Origin: Cranoglanis bouderius
Lineage: Eukaryota; Chordata; Actinopteri; Siluriformes; Cranoglanididae
Direction of reading: 5' to 3'
Length of the DNA stretch: 64,000 nt
Assembly (NCBI GenBank): GCA_023630585.1
Contig: CM042548.1
Span: forward strand, 15,386,027-15,450,026
Shown here: in pieces, positions 1 to 11,372 of the stretch
Layout: every line of letters begins with the position of its first letter
Numbering within the stretch: position 1 is the first letter of the stretch
Notes under the pieces: generated by a model
Seen by the model: the letters and a program-made list of their open reading frames with translations, nothing else
The model's database searches: none
What the model was told of the DNA's origin: nothing
Program-made: the position numbers and the translations under genes

Positions 1-514
1 CAGCCAAGCACCGGTGGTCTCGTTATCGATCGGTGTCAGTTGACCAATCCTCTGATAACTAAAATGCCCGCTGGGCAGCCATGACATCATTCCGCCCCTT
101 GACCTTGACCTCGCCTGAAACGGAGAGCGATCGACTAAAGACACTCGCTCCATCTAATCTACTTCCTGTAATCACAAGCTGGAGGACGTCGAGAAAGAGC
201 GCTGTGCCGCTCGAAAGCTCTCCGCTCCTGCTCTCTCAACCCCCGGGGACCCATAATAGAAACCCGAAGGCCTGTTTAAAATTTCATCTGATCCCATTAA
301 TTATTGTCGAAAATTTTCTGTGTCAAACCTCGGCTGATGGCAGTCAAGCTCTTCCTGCCATTTTGGCGAGATAAGGTGTCAGTTATCTCTCCGGGAGGTT
401 AATAGACCGACCACATAATCCTTTCCCCCTTCGCTACAGATGTTTTGGTATTTGCATTCGGTAAGCTGATATGGTCATTCACTTGAGAGTGTGATTGCAT
501 TCCTAATGAATTTC

Positions 515-515
<1 letters not shown>
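1..515. other. unique non-coding DNA, no gene seen
   Basis: The stretch is GC-balanced and non-repetitive. It has one open frame of 97 codons (81-374) without any recognisable domain or composition typical of protein. I see no promoter or RNA gene. It ends at a long A tract. Confidence 0.5.

Positions 516-548
<33 letters not shown>
516..548 (+). repeat. A33 homopolymer
   Basis: There are 33 consecutive A residues followed by a purine-rich GAGAGA stretch. It could be the tail of a degraded retroposon on the plus strand, but I recognise no body upstream. Confidence 0.9.
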
Positions 549-549
<1 letters not shown>

Positions 550-1293
550 AGGAGAGAGAGTCAGAAAGAGTACAGGAGGCATCGAGAAAGCTTCGCAGTC
601 ATTTCATTAACGACGTTCAAACACTTCAACACGGTTCAGTCTCTAATTTTGCGCAGGAATATCAGGAATTTCAGGAATAACAAAATCCGTACAAAATGCA
701 CCAGATTTCACTGAAGTTTCAGAAACATCAAGGCAAGGTATCTGTATCTGTGAAAAGGTCAAGTCCATGCTAACTGCTAGTAAGTGCTGTAATTTATGTC
801 GTCCTCGTCTTTTTTTGGACTTGTCCTTTTTGGTGTGATAAATGTTAAGTGAGCACGGCTACATCACGTAAAAGCAAGCTCAGTGCTTAATGTCTGAAAT
901 AATGACAGTATGGAAAATAGAACAAAGTGGTTCCCAGAATAGTCGTTTCTCTGAAACATGACAAGCTCCATTTTTAATTATTATTATTTTGGCTTTGGAA
1001 AATGTTTATAGCTGCTATAACGTAAGTGATGACTTGTTTTCGCGGACATTCCAGAACATTCAAGATAGCTATAAACGAGAAAGAAAAACACGTCAAGATG
1101 GCAAGGTGGATGTTTATTTGATTAAAATTTGAAATTAAACAGCAGAGTTTGGCAAGTTTGGTTATGTTATCTTACCACATTCTTTACCAAAGTCTCGATT
1201 CGGATTAATTTACGAATATTCGAATACATTATCGTTTCTGTAGAAACAAATTGAGTTGCTACAGTGAACTTTCCATTTGGAGACTTCAACTTC
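549..1293. other. AT-rich non-coding DNA with an HR-repeat fragment
   Basis: No gene is seen. Positions 1001-1085 resemble the middle of the HR repeat described at 1294 (the words 'tttatagctgctataacgta' and 'cgcggacattcca' are shared), so this is probably an old fragment of that family on the plus strand. Confidence 0.45.
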
Positions 1294-1431
1294 AACATTT
1301 ATGGAAGGAGTCTCCAGTGTGAGAGCCTTGTAACAGCTGAAACATCTGTACGTTTTCAGAGAAAGTTTTAAAGCAAGGTCTTCAGGATGAGTTCTTGGTA
1401 ACATAACTGCATGTTTTCGTCTTATTAACTT

Positions 1432-1478
<47 letters not shown>

Positions 1479-1925
1479 GTAGTAGTAGTAGTTTAGGGTG
1501 TGTACACTTATGCAACTAGGTTATTGTAAGTTTTTTCTTTTTCTTTTTTCTCCCTAAAATGTTTCTGATTCTTTTTCACTTAAAGATGAGAAAAGATCTG
1601 ACATGATTTATCTTGTGTCACTGTTTTACTTCACAAAAACCTACTATTTTAACAGGGGTGTGTAGACTTTTTATGTCCCCTGTATCTGCTATAACATTAG
1701 TGATAAAGTGTCCGTGTTTCATAGACATTCCACATCATTAAATGTAACTATAAATGCATAAAAAGTACGTCATTTTAATATAAATAATAAAAACTGATCA
1801 TGTAAAATTTCATGTGTCAGTGTATAAGAGGAATTGAACACTTCAGGGAGGTGCTGTTATGGGAAAATAAATAAGAGGAACTCTGATTATTTTCCTCTAA
1901 CAGCACTACAGGGTGTGTTTAATTC
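1294..1925 (+). repeat. HR repeat copy 1 (hairpin-ended interspersed repeat)
   Basis: The copy begins at the family word 'tttatggaaggagtctccag', passes through the internal 'cttattaacttcgagaga' segment, here expanded into (GA)n, and ends with a long imperfect stem: an arm at about 1830-1870 reading toward 'gctgttatgggaaaata' pairs with 'tattttcctctaacagcac' at about 1888-1925. The same order of blocks recurs at eight or more other places in the window on both strands, which defines a dispersed family. It has no coding capacity. The class (MITE, SINE or foldback) is not settled. Confidence 0.75.
1433..1491. repeat. (GA)n and (AGT)n microsatellite
   Basis: GA dinucleotides run from 1433 to 1470, then a short interruption and about four AGT units. 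It lies within HR copy 1 and grew from the purine-rich part of that repeat. Confidence 0.9.
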
Positions 1926-2839
1926 AAATGCAAAAAAAGTTGAAGTAGCAATGATATTTCCAAACTTGTACTTATGTACAGTAATGTGACTTATTCTTTT
2001 CAATCATTGCCGTTATCGTCATCTAACGTGATTATAAATACCCAGGCCTTTTGATTACCATCTCCCCCCGGACGCTGTATCTATCTGTCTTATGAGAGAT
2101 GACAACTCCGCCTTCCTCCAGTTAATCAATGAAGCCGACCTTTGTAGCCGGCCTCACGCTGAGTGATTAAAACCCGAGTCTCAGTGTGAACGTGAGCGAG
2201 CGAGCGAGAGAGGAAACCTGCCGGACAAGCCCGAGCACCTTCTGTTCCACTTACCGCTGACGTCAGGAAATAAATCACAAGCGTGATTATGATGAAGTCG
2301 GCTAACGAATGGCTCGGACCTGCCGGGATCATATTTCCTCCACGTGTGTTGGAGTGTGTAGTATGTGAAAAGAGAGGAGAAAGGAGTGTGAGCGAGGAGA
2401 TTAAAGCCGCTGCTGGTGTGATACGTCTCCTCACTCGAGACGGCAGTAATTCACCCATCATTCCTGCTAAACCTTAAGATTATCCTCGAGTGGCTTTTCC
2501 TGGCCCCAGTCCAAAATGCTCTCAAAGGAAGATGGCTAAGGTGGATGAATTCTAGCGTTGGAATGTCCTCGAGGTTGATTTATATAGGATGATTTATAAT
2601 GCAAAGTTAGAAACCTGTACACAAATCAAACACAAATGTTTTTGAAGTAGCACGCTTGACATTTCTGCAAAAATTTAGAGAAACAAAAATCTTTATTTAA
2701 TAAACAAATAATTGTTTTATAGTCTTGAAGTGTTTTTTCCTCAGCAGTTATGTGTATTTAATTTAAAAATGTAATACATGTCGTATCTTTTAGTAAATAT
2801 CCTTGGCCACACCTACTTCGCCTTTCACTGTTTTTGCAT
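1926..2839. other. non-coding DNA, GC-richer block 2040-2480
   Basis: Both strands are open for 60-110 codons in 2126-2477 but neither frame shows a domain, and the two frames overlap antiparallel, so I do not call a gene. The block 2040-2480 is not repetitive and is richer in CpG than its surroundings. The remainder is AT-rich. Confidence 0.4.
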
Positions 2840-3192
2840 AAGTAAGAAATAAAATGCTCCGTCATGCTGTTAGATGAAAATAATCAACGGTGGTGTGATG
2901 GTGTGACAAAGCAGAGTTACTGATATCATGCCCCCCTAAAATGTTATATAAAAAGTTTATTCCTCTCACACCACATCTATAAAGTTTTTCCCTCACCAGC
3001 CTGTCTTATTTTTTTCTTTCCTGAACACAAGACAAAAAAAAACAAACAAACAAAAAACCACAGCTTCTCATGTTCCAAGAAGCCACAAAGTGTAAACTCC
3101 TCTGTCCTGAAAAGGCAAAACCTTAAACCCGAATGTCACAAAAAAGCACCGACACTGGACACTCCTTCCATACAAAATGTAACACATCCTTT
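2840..3192 (-). repeat. HR repeat copy 2, minus strand
   Basis: Read on the minus strand it has the family blocks in order: 'atggaaggagtgtccagtgt', a truncated middle, 'gtggtgtgagaggaataaa', and the end 'gttgattattttcatctaac' followed by 'ttatttcttact'. One arm of the 3' stem is degraded. Confidence 0.7.
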
Positions 3193-3531
3193 CAAAGAAC
3201 TTTGTTCTTTGAAAATTGTTATCACAGATTTATTATAATTCTTGATTTTATTTATCTAAACTATTATACCTTTACTCAACACGCACCCTTATGAACATGT
3301 AACTGCAGTTGTTAAACTTAAGGTTTAACACTGACACGTTTTAAATCCGAAACCTTTAAAGTTTTGCACGTTGCCGGTGACACGTTCAACTTTCACACAC
3401 TTTGCACACTCATTGTGGATACACGCTTCATTAAGTGTTGCATGTTGCACAAAGTTCATCTTAAAGTCTTTTATTGTTCCTGTTATTCTTTCAAATTGGT
3501 TCATTCTGCATATAATATTATCAGCTAATTA
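3193..3531. other. AT-rich non-coding DNA
   Basis: Nothing beyond short repeated words such as 'ttgcac' and 'cacgtt' is visible. There is no gene or element. Confidence 0.5.
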
Positions 3532-4168
3532 CACCAATCAGCCATAACATTAAAACCACTGACAGGTGAAGTGAATAACATTAATTATCTCGTTACGATG
3601 ACACCTGTCAAGAGGCGATATATATTAGGCAGCAAGTGAACGGTCAGTTGGGCAAGAGTAAGGATCTGAGCGACTTTGACAAGGGCTATGTTGTGATGGC
3701 TAGACGACTGGGTCAGAGCATCTCCAAAACGGCAGGTCTTGTGGGGTGTTTCTGGTATGTGGACGTTACTTTGACCTACTTAAAAATTGTTGCAGACCAA
3801 GTACACCCCTTCATGGCAACCGTATTCCCTAATAGCAGTGGCATCTTTCAGCAGGATGACGCGGCCTGCCACACTGCAAACATTGTTCAGGAATGGATCG
3901 AGGAACATGACAAAGAGTTCCTCCAAATTTGGCCAACAAATTCCCCAGATCTCAATCCGATCAAGCATCTGTGGGATGTGCTGGACAAATAGGTTCAATC
4001 CATGGAGGCCCGACCTCGCAACTTACAGGACTTAAAGGATCTGCTGCTAACGTCTCGGTGCCAGATACCACGGTACACCTTCAGAGGTCTTGTCAGAGCT
4101 GATTTGGTGGCACAAGGGGGACCTACACAATATTAGGCAGGTGGTTTTAATGTTATGGCTGATCGGTG
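3532..4168 (+). mobile_element. internally deleted mariner/Tc1-like DNA transposon
   Basis: Inverted termini of about 27 bp are present: 'caatcagccataacattaaa' near 3535 and its complement ending 'atggctgatcggtg' at 4168. TA precedes the left end (3530-3531); the right flank is TG then TA, which looks like a decayed target duplication. The element is about 640 bp, roughly half of a full-length copy, and the missing part lies inside the transposase. It is non-autonomous. Confidence 0.85.
3636..4136 (+). pseudogene. mariner/Tc1-like transposase relic
   Basis: The N-terminal DNA-binding start (residues about 1-35, 'GKSKDLSDFDKGYVVMARRL') is fused directly to the C-terminal half of the catalytic domain. 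The second aspartate is in 'QQDDAACHTA'. The segment 'NSPDLNPIKHLWD' has lysine where the catalytic glutamate should be. The first catalytic aspartate is within the deletion, and an in-frame TAG at 3990-3992 precedes the final stop at 4134-4136. Transposases of this superfamily cut and paste DNA at TA sites and are about 340 residues long; this copy keeps about 166 codons and cannot be active. Confidence 0.85.
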
Positions 4169-4171
4169 TGT

Positions 4172-5332
4172 ATTACCAGCTAATATAAATATAAGCTTAT
4201 AGGTTAATGTATGATACATATGATATACTATAGAGACAAATATAAGAAATGCATAGTTAGGATGAGGTCTTAGGGTGAAATCATTTGAACACCTTGAAAT
4301 TGTGTCATATCAAATTAATAAATTATTAATGATGCAAAGTCCAGTCCAGAGTTGATTAAAATTTGAAAACATTTTTTTGTTACCTCTTAAAGGAGCATAC
4401 AAACATTAGCTAGACAGACAGCTACCTAAACACACCAACGCTTATGTTGACCGCTAAGTAGTTAGGAGTTAGCTCAGATAATGTTATCTCTTCAGCACTA
4501 ATTATTAGCGATGTTAATAACTATCCAAGCTAGGAAAAGGCTAACTATTAAGTCTTACAATTAAACCTAAGCGCTAGAGCATGCCAACCTACAGTACATA
4601 TTGTGTAAACCAAGGTTGCTAGCAAATTAGCTAATATTAGTCTGTGTAAACTAGTACCTGAGGTCTCAGCCAGCTACCTAATGTTATGCTACGTATATTG
4701 TAATTGAAACTGTTAGCCATGTGAAAGTTAGCAGTAACTAAACTAGGTGTAAATACATACCTGGCTTCAGCCTTAAGGTTGTTCCAAATCTCAACCTTTT
4801 GAGAAAAGCTCTGCGCAACAGCAAAGATGTTTTAGCTTCTGACCAAACAGAAAGAAGTTGGAAGGGCAAGCAAGAAAAACAAACAAACATGGATGACACG
4901 AGTTAGTCACCGAAGAAGAAGAGATGTATGATGTGTTTAACGCTAATATAATAAAAAGCTACAGCGAAGGCAAGCAACCTCATCATCCAGAGTTACACCA
5001 ATCTTTATTTCTCTGCATTACATGCTGTATATGAGCAAGCTAGGCTAGTTAGTTAACAGATACTAGCTAGAACAGGTAATAGAGGTAGTATGGTTACAGT
5101 TTGCACTTTTTGTGAAATTTCTTTCTTCCATATCAGGACTTTTCTGTATTAAAAAAACAAAACAAAACAAAAAAAACGGCAAAAGTGAGTAATGTTGATT
5201 GAGATTTTATGCGTTTACATTTAAACGTGACTTAATCCGACTCATGAAGAGCTAAACATGCCGTATGACCTAAAGCAAATCCTGACCTCTGTGCTCCATA
5301 TATTAACCTTCTCAGTGACATAAAGCACAGAA
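4172..5332. other. AT-rich non-coding DNA
   Basis: No gene is seen. The stretch 4400-5080 is dense in the words 'gctag', 'tagct' and 'gttagc' but I find no clear unit length. Short A-rich runs occur at 5150-5180. Confidence 0.45.
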
Positions 5333-5367
<35 letters not shown>

Positions 5368-5370
5368 GAG
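5333..5370. repeat. (GA)n microsatellite
   Basis: GA dinucleotides occupy 5333-5370 with two AAAG interruptions downstream. Confidence 0.9.
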
Positions 5371-5871
5371 TGAACACACGAAAAAGAAGTTCTTGCACTT
5401 GCTTCTATCAATTACATGTGGAGCTGGGGAAATGTCAGGCTCTTCGTCCTGCGGAATTATGGAAATGTTTGAGAGTGTGAAGCGACTCCTTAATCTGTTC
5501 TTCACAGAGAGAGCTTCCTAATTACGTTGGTTTGAAATGAAGGCTGCTGACAGCGCGAGGTGCGCCGAATCCCCCGGAACGCTGTGACACTGTGTCCGGG
5601 GAGGTTAATGGCACCCATCTGCGGCCAGCGCCGAGACGTCTAATTTGCTGGCCGAGTCGAATTTTCAGTCGCTTTACACCCATTTAGCGGCGGTTGGCTG
5701 TCAGCGCTCGGTGAAGGAGCTGCGGAACTTTTCACAGGCCTGTGGGTCCCGGAGACGAGCTTAAAAGGCTGTAATTAAAGAGTGCAGTGTGAAAATGACA
5801 AACTCTAATTATGACATGCAGACAGAAGCACCGAGGCCTGTGACTCGGAGAGAGGACAGGTAATGCCACTG

Positions 5872-5872
<1 letters not shown>
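5371..5872. other. GC-rich unique block, possible conserved non-coding element
   Basis: The sequence at 5510-5710 is non-repetitive and GC-rich, with motifs such as 'ttaatggcaccc' and 'taatttgctggcc'. It has no plausible open frame. Its texture is unlike the surrounding repeat-rich DNA, so conservation is a fair guess, but I cannot test it here. Confidence 0.3.
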
Positions 5873-5941
<69 letters not shown>

Positions 5942-5948
5942 GTGTGTC
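5873..5948. repeat. (TG)n microsatellite
   Basis: About 36 TG units, with one CG interruption near the 3' end, run across 5873-5948. Open frames over it are artefacts. Confidence 0.95.
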
Positions 5949-6226
5949 TTAAAACTTATAGGGGCAGAATTATCATCTCTCTCGCTGTTCTCGGGGAACA
6001 CAAACAACAATCGTTCATCCAGCTGTGGTTTCGTAGCAGGTCACCATGAAATACAGTAAATCTGAAGGGCGGGGCTTTGTGTCTCAGATATAGCATGTGT
6101 TAAGGCGCAATTCGGCAAAAAAAAAAAAAAAAGGAAATTTCTTTTACATCTGCACTAGAACTATAAAGCAGTGAAGACAAGCTTAATAAACACAGTTTTG
6201 TCAACGGATAGTGCAGAAGCCAATCT
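5949..6226. other. non-coding DNA with short A run
   Basis: No gene is seen. An A run of about 16 lies at 6117-6132. Confidence 0.5.
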
Positions 6227-6777
6227 GTAAGGAATAAATCACTTGGTGTTGTGCTGTTCGAGGAAAATAATCAACGATTAGTCATTTTCATATAGCAGCA
6301 CTGTTTCCTCTTACACCACAGCAATTTGCTAACAATCACAATTTTATACTTATTAACACATGACGTGTACTTTTTATCCATTTAGCGTTATATTTAATGT
6401 CCCCAAACAAGTTAGTTCCTATTCCTCACTCTCGTAATAGCAGCTGCAAACAGTTATTCTCTCACCAGCCTCGTATTTTCTCTATGAAGTTAATAAGACA
6501 CAAAAACGCAGCTTCACGTTCCCCAGAAACTTAACTCCATCCTACAGACTTTCCCTTGTCGGAAAAAAGTTAGAGTCGTTACAAAGCACGGACACTAGAG
6601 ACTCCGTCCTTAAATGTTAAATGAACATCTCCTTACAGAAAACATCACCAAATCAACGACTGAATACGTCTTTAATCTGCTTACGCGGAACATCCGCTGT
6701 ACAAGTCCCAGTGCGTTAATTAAATCAACAGCTTCTTGACCAATCAGATTCGAGTATCCAACGGCACTGTGGTATAA
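6227..6777 (-). repeat. HR repeat copy 3, near full length, minus strand
   Basis: Read on the minus strand this is one of the longest copies. It starts at the family's 5' end 'ttataccacagtgccgttgg', followed by 'tctgattggtca', the 'ggagtctctagtgt' block, 'cttattaacttc', 'ctggtgagagaataac', 'ttaaatataacgctaaatgg' and the final stem arms ending 'cgaggaaaataatcaac'. It shows the family is about 550-600 bp long and AT-rich with no open frame. Confidence 0.8.
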
Positions 6778-8578
6778 TAATAATATCTCATTAATAGATC
6801 ACTAAAAAATGTGTTAGTGAGTAAATGAGAGCGAGGCAGAGACAGATTTATATTAGATGTCATGATTTTGCACTTTTTTCTGTGCAAAAGATGAAGCTGC
6901 GTAGCAAATATTATGCTACTTCAAGATATTTCTACTTCGTGATATTTCAAGAACTTCTGAGATGGTGACTCATAATTAAGGCTGTAAGACAAAGCAAGTT
7001 TGACAACATAGTTTAAGGGGCTTTGCCACATTCCTACCGTCAAACAAAAATAGCAATTAAACCAACTGAGTGTTAAAGATGCTTGAAGGGAAAAAGTAAA
7101 CACAAGGTGTACTATTAGCATATCCATAATCCTGACTTAGCAGCAAGGCCGTCCTGGAGGCTTTCCAGGTGAGTCGAAGCACGCGTGAGATGTCTCCACG
7201 TCTCAAACAGCTGCCCCTACCTCCCCCTGGTGGCTTAACTCTCCCTCATTATCTCCACACCGAGGCCGGGCTCTCACTGCGGCTGTAATGAGGACACTGG
7301 GTAATAAAAAATGAATCACTTTAATACGCTCTCCAGCGAGGCTGCGTATTAGCATTCGAAAGCAGCAGAGTGAAGTTCTGTCTTTGTAACAGAGAAAGAA
7401 AAAAAATAAAGATACAAACAGCCAAATGAGGGTCAGGTGAAGCCACGATCATGCATGAACTGCTAAGCGCTTCATAGAGAGAAAAGATAATTAAAAGAAA
7501 AAAAAGAAAAAAGAAAAAAAGAAACCCTGACTGTAGTTACAGTGAGATGAAACGGCTGGGTAAAAATTTCCTGGTGGACCGGAAATGCCACAACAGCATC
7601 ATCTGAAGAGCGACATTATAATAATTTATTCCCCGAAACACGCAGCAGAGCCGAGTGTGTATGCCGGGGTCAGCAAAGCTCAGGCGCACAGAAATGAGTG
7701 GATTTAAGAAGCAGAGTAAGCAGATGGAAATTTGAAGAAGGCAGCTCTTGGCAGCGGGCCAAAGTCCATCGTTGTTTTTTTTTTTTTTTTTGCTTCATTG
7801 TTTCATTTTAACCCTCAAATTCAAAGCTCATGTGACCTTGCTTCCTTGTTTCTACCTCTACATTCATTTTTTTTTTCTCTAAGCTCCACCTATGTAGTGT
7901 GTATTAAAGTGTTTTAAGGCCACTGTTTAAAAATATTTGAAGATTTAAACAATCGTAAAAGTGGTAATATGTCAAGAAAAAGTCGATAGAAGAAACGTGG
8001 CAATATTTCGAGAATAGAAACATAATATCTGGTACCATCGATAGCCTTGAAAATGGCCACTTTCTCCTTGTTGTTTCTTCTTCAGCAACAGACAATAACC
8101 AAATCCTCAATGTCCTTTATTTTAATACTTGACCGTTGCTCTGATATGTAACATTTTGTCACAGTATTATGAGTTTACTCTTAAGTTTTTAAACTTAAGT
8201 ATATTATAACTTTATTCTCAAAACATTGTGACTTTTTTTCTCATAATATCACATCACATAATGTTACAACCTTTTTCACATGACTTTTTTCTTGAACTAT
8301 TATGACTTTTTTTCCCCTCTCTTTGTCTCTTTGTTTTCATACTCTTGGAAAGGTTGAAAATATTACTTTTATATTATAATATTATAACACAACGATAACA
8401 ATATGTTACTAAAGGTAGTATAATATGTTATTAAAGGTATTAAAGCGCAAAATTATCATTGCAAGTATCATTAAGATCATTAAGCACTGCATCAACTTTC
8501 GGAAAAAAGTAACAAATTAAAGCTACAAATATTAATTATAATCAGATTAATATTAATTATAAGTAAGTATATTATTAT
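6778..8578. other. non-coding DNA, candidate conserved block 7140-7370
   Basis: Positions 7140-7370 are GC-balanced and unique, containing 'ggctgtaatgaggacactgg'. The rest is AT-rich, with T runs near 7775-7791 and 7868-7877 and a stretch (8150-8330) where 'ttatgactttttttc'-like words recur. No gene, promoter or RNA gene is recognised. Confidence 0.35.
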
Positions 8579-9187
8579 TGTTAGGGAATACACGGAGGGC
8601 TGGACACAAGTGCAGAGCAATTTGTCACTTTATTAGGAACAGGGTTATTAAAGTCAGCAAATAGATCCAAAACGTTAGGCAAAGAATGGTCTAGAGCAGG
8701 CAGAGTTCAGTATCACGTGTAACCAGGAATATCACAGGCTAGGCAAAGTTCAAGGTCAAAAAATGTAATCACAGTTCAAAGTCCATTCAAAGCTAAATCC
8801 CAGGGAAAGAGCAGTAATCCGAAATCCGAAAACGTCGCGAGGTTCAAAACCGAGATAAACAGTCCGCTGAATGATTGCTTGGTATTGTCAGAACACAGGA
8901 ACGAACAAATACTTCGAGGTGAGCACAACAAACTAAAGTCCTTAAATACAATGCTTGTGAGAGAACTAGAAAATTGGAAACAGGTGAGTGATTAGAAGGA
9001 GGGTGACTGTGAGCGTGGAAGTGAAGGAGTGTCCTGGGGAGTGTAGTCCATGGCGACCATGTTTGTAGGCCGCCGTGCATGTTGGGAAGTGTAGTGGTGG
9101 GAGTGTGGGTGCGAGTTGGAGGCGGCCATGTGTGTAGGCCACTGTGCATTCTGGGAACTGGAGCCGCACCCACGGCATGACCTAACA
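8579..9187 (-). repeat. 3' LTR of the deleted gypsy element
   Basis: It is 609 bp long and reads 'tgttaggtcatgccg' to 'ccctaaca' on the minus strand. On that strand a TATA-like box (8942-8948) lies about 30 nt upstream of a 9-nt motif (8908-8916) that is complementary to the primer-site region beside the other LTR. An AATAAA signal lies close to its inner-strand 3' end, near 8627. Confidence 0.9.
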
Positions 9188-9205
9188 GAGTCCCCCCCAA
9201 AGGGC
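9188..9205 (-). promoter_or_regulatory. polypurine tract of the deleted gypsy element
   Basis: On the minus strand a run of Gs, followed by a short ACTC, immediately precedes the 3' LTR, where plus-strand DNA synthesis is primed in this type of element. The complete element at 27846 has the same arrangement. Confidence 0.6.
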
Positions 9206-9289
9206 TCACTCCGGGAGCAATACCTTGTCTGGGTCAGCCTCTGAGTCGTGGCCCTGGGTACTCAGGATGTTGGCGGTGGAATTCGTGAA

Positions 9290-10785
9290 TCATTTCGGGG
9301 TCGAGAATGTCCTGGGCAGTGACCCAACTTTATTCCTCAGGTCTGTACCCCTCCCAGTCGATGAGGTACTGAAGCCGCCCTTGGCCTTCTTAGAGAAAAA
9401 GGCCACCGAGTGATGTTTGGGTCTCTCCCCAAAGCGCTGGGACAGGACGGCTCCCACTCCTGTCTCGGAGGAATCCACCTCCACCACGAAAGGATGAGAG
9501 GGGTCGGGATGCTTAAGGATGGGAGCGGTGGTAAAGGCAGTTTTCAGACGGGTCAAGGGCCTCTCGGCCTCTGGGTTCCATAGGAGATGGCGGGGTCTGC
9601 CGCGTAACAGGGCTGTGAGAGGTAGGGCGATAGAGCTGAAGCCCTGGATGAAGCGCCTGTAGAAGTTTGCAAACCCCAGGAAGCGTTGCAACTCCTTAAT
9701 GGTCCTGGGAGTGGGCCATTGGGTGACTGCTGTTACCTTGCTCTCATCCATGGCTACCCCTTTGGGGCCAATGACATATCCGAGGAATGTAGTGGTGTCT
9801 TTGTGGAACTCGCACTTTTCTGCCTTATCATTAACCAGCTTAACGAGCTGGTTCTCCAGGAGGCGTGCGAGGACCTGGTGCACATGACTCACATGAGTGT
9901 CATAACTGGGGGAGTAAACCAGAATATCATCTATGTACGTGATCACGAATCTCCCCAGCATGTCCCTCAGCACGTCGTTGATGAGGCATTGAAAAACCGA
10001 AGGCGCGCTAGTTAGCCCATATGGCATCACTAGATATTCGTAGTGCCCTGTAGCTGTGCTGAACATGGTTTTCCACTCATCCCCCTCTCGTATGTGTACG
10101 AGACTGTAGGCGTTACGCAGGTCCAACTTTGTGAAGTAGCGCGCTTCTCGTATTTGTTCCAGGGCAGAGGGGACGAGTGGAAGAGGGTAGGGGTATCTGA
10201 CCGAGACCTGGTTCAGGCCCCTATAGTCAATGTAAAGGCGAAGGCCTTCTCCCTTCTTAGCCACAAAGAAGAAGCTGGCAGCCGCCGAGGAAGTGGAATG
10301 ACAGATGTAGCCTTGTTGGAGAGCCTCCTGAATATATTCTGTCATGGCTTTGTGCTCTGCTTGGGATAGATGGATAGATGTGTCCGCGTGGAGGAGTCGT
10401 ACCGGGGAGCAGGTCAATTGCGCAATCGTAGGAGCGGTGAGCGGCTCTCTGACAGCTGCGGCCCACCTCAGAGCCTTGCCAGTTAACAACGCCATGAAAC
10501 GCGCTACCTTTTCAGTGTCCGGCCTGTCTCTGTGACACCCAAAATACAGCGAGCATTGTAACAAAAATCCCTTACATAGTGCAGGGTCGCCGGCGTATTT
10601 CTCTGGCGTAGGCATGGGCAGATGAATCATGGACAAGGGAGCAGGCGCAGTGGGCGGCATCCTGCGGTGACTGCTTGAGAGAGGCGATGCAAGCTCTCAT
10701 CGACCTCTCCCAAGCGCCGTTGTTGCTCGCTGAGGAGCTGCCCGTGAGCGGTAATCGCCTGACTAATTTCCCCCACTGCATCCAT
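9290..10785 (-). pseudogene. gag-pol relic: gag fragment joined to reverse transcriptase and chromodomain remnant
   Basis: The gag start (10785, 'MDAVGEISQAI') matches that of the complete element but shifts frame near 10660. From there a 456-codon open frame has a gag segment (residues 1-72, 'KYAGDPALCKGFLLQCSLYF'), a roughly 24-residue linker that is RT-proximal sequence in the wrong frame, and then reverse transcriptase in frame: 'TKLDLRNAY' (about 178-185) and the catalytic 'YIDD' (242-245). RNase H begins ('FVVEVDSSETGVGA') and is cut off by a deletion near 9400 that joins it to the chromodomain region out of frame. Protease and integrase are absent. A small indel near 10365-10380 restores the RT frame. 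Confidence 0.85.
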
Positions 10786-10800
10786 GGTGGCGAAGTATTC
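10786..10800 (-). promoter_or_regulatory. probable self-priming primer-binding site (deleted gypsy)
   Basis: On the minus strand the bases right after the 5' LTR read 'gaatacttcgcc'. They do not begin with TGG as a tRNA-primed site would. They are complementary over 9 nt to the LTR motif at 8908-8916, as expected for elements that prime from their own RNA 5' end. Confidence 0.6.
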
Positions 10801-11372
10801 TGTTAGGGAATACACGGAGGGCTGTATGCAAGTGCAGAGCAATTCATCACTTTATTAGGAACAGGGTTATTACAGTCACAAACAGATCCAAAACGTTAGG
10901 CAAAGAGTGGTCTAGAGCAGGCAGAGTTCAGTATCACGTGTAACCAGGAATATCACAGGCTAGGCAAAGTTCAAGGTCAAAAAATGTAATCACAGTTCAA
11001 AGTCCATTCAAAGATAAATCCCAGGGAAAGAGCAGTAATCTGAAATTCGAAAACGTCGCGAGGTTCAAAGCCGAGATAAACAGTCTGCTGAATGATTGCT
11101 TGGTATTGTCAGAACACAGGAATGAACAAATACTTTGCGGCAAGTGCGACAAACTAAAGTCCTTAAATACAATGCTTGTGGGAGAACTAGAAAATTGGAA
11201 ACACTTGAGTGATTAGAAGGAGAGTGACTGTGAGCGTGGAAGTGAAGGAGTGTCCTGGGGAGTGTAGTCCATGGCGGCCATGTTTGTGCATGTTGGGAAG
11301 TGTAGTGGTGTGAGTGTGGGTGCGAGTTGGAGGCGGCCATGTGTGTAGGCCGCTGTGCATTCTGGGAACTGG
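10801..11372 (-). repeat. 5' LTR of the deleted gypsy element, outer end missing
   Basis: It aligns with 8579-9162 with scattered substitutions. A gap of about 15-20 bp lies in the 'tgtttgtgcatg' region near 11285. The final ~25 bp including the terminal dinucleotide are absent. Confidence 0.85.

Larger units (their letters stand above)
8579..11372 (-). mobile_element. internally deleted Ty3/gypsy (chromovirus-type) LTR retrotransposon
   Basis: Two long terminal repeats flank about 1.6 kb of degenerate gag-pol on the minus strand. The left repeat (its 3' LTR) is complete at 8579-9187 with TG...CA ends. The right repeat (its 5' LTR) starts at 10801 and has lost about 25 bp at its outer end, where it abuts a broken SINE at 11373. 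The LTRs differ at many positions (for example near 8607/10829), so the insertion is older than the one at 27163. The internal region lacks most of gag, protease, most of RNase H and integrase. A target duplication cannot be checked because the right end is lost. Confidence 0.9.

Noticed and set aside
516..548. Poly(A) tail of a processed pseudogene
   Set aside because: No recognisable coding or LINE/SINE body lies upstream and no target duplication is visible.
2126..2477. Antiparallel frames of 111 and 64 codons
   Set aside because: Both strands open at once with no domain; probably chance in a GC-richer block.
9686..10535. Plus-strand frames inside the deleted gypsy element
   Set aside because: Antisense shadows of the reverse transcriptase relic.
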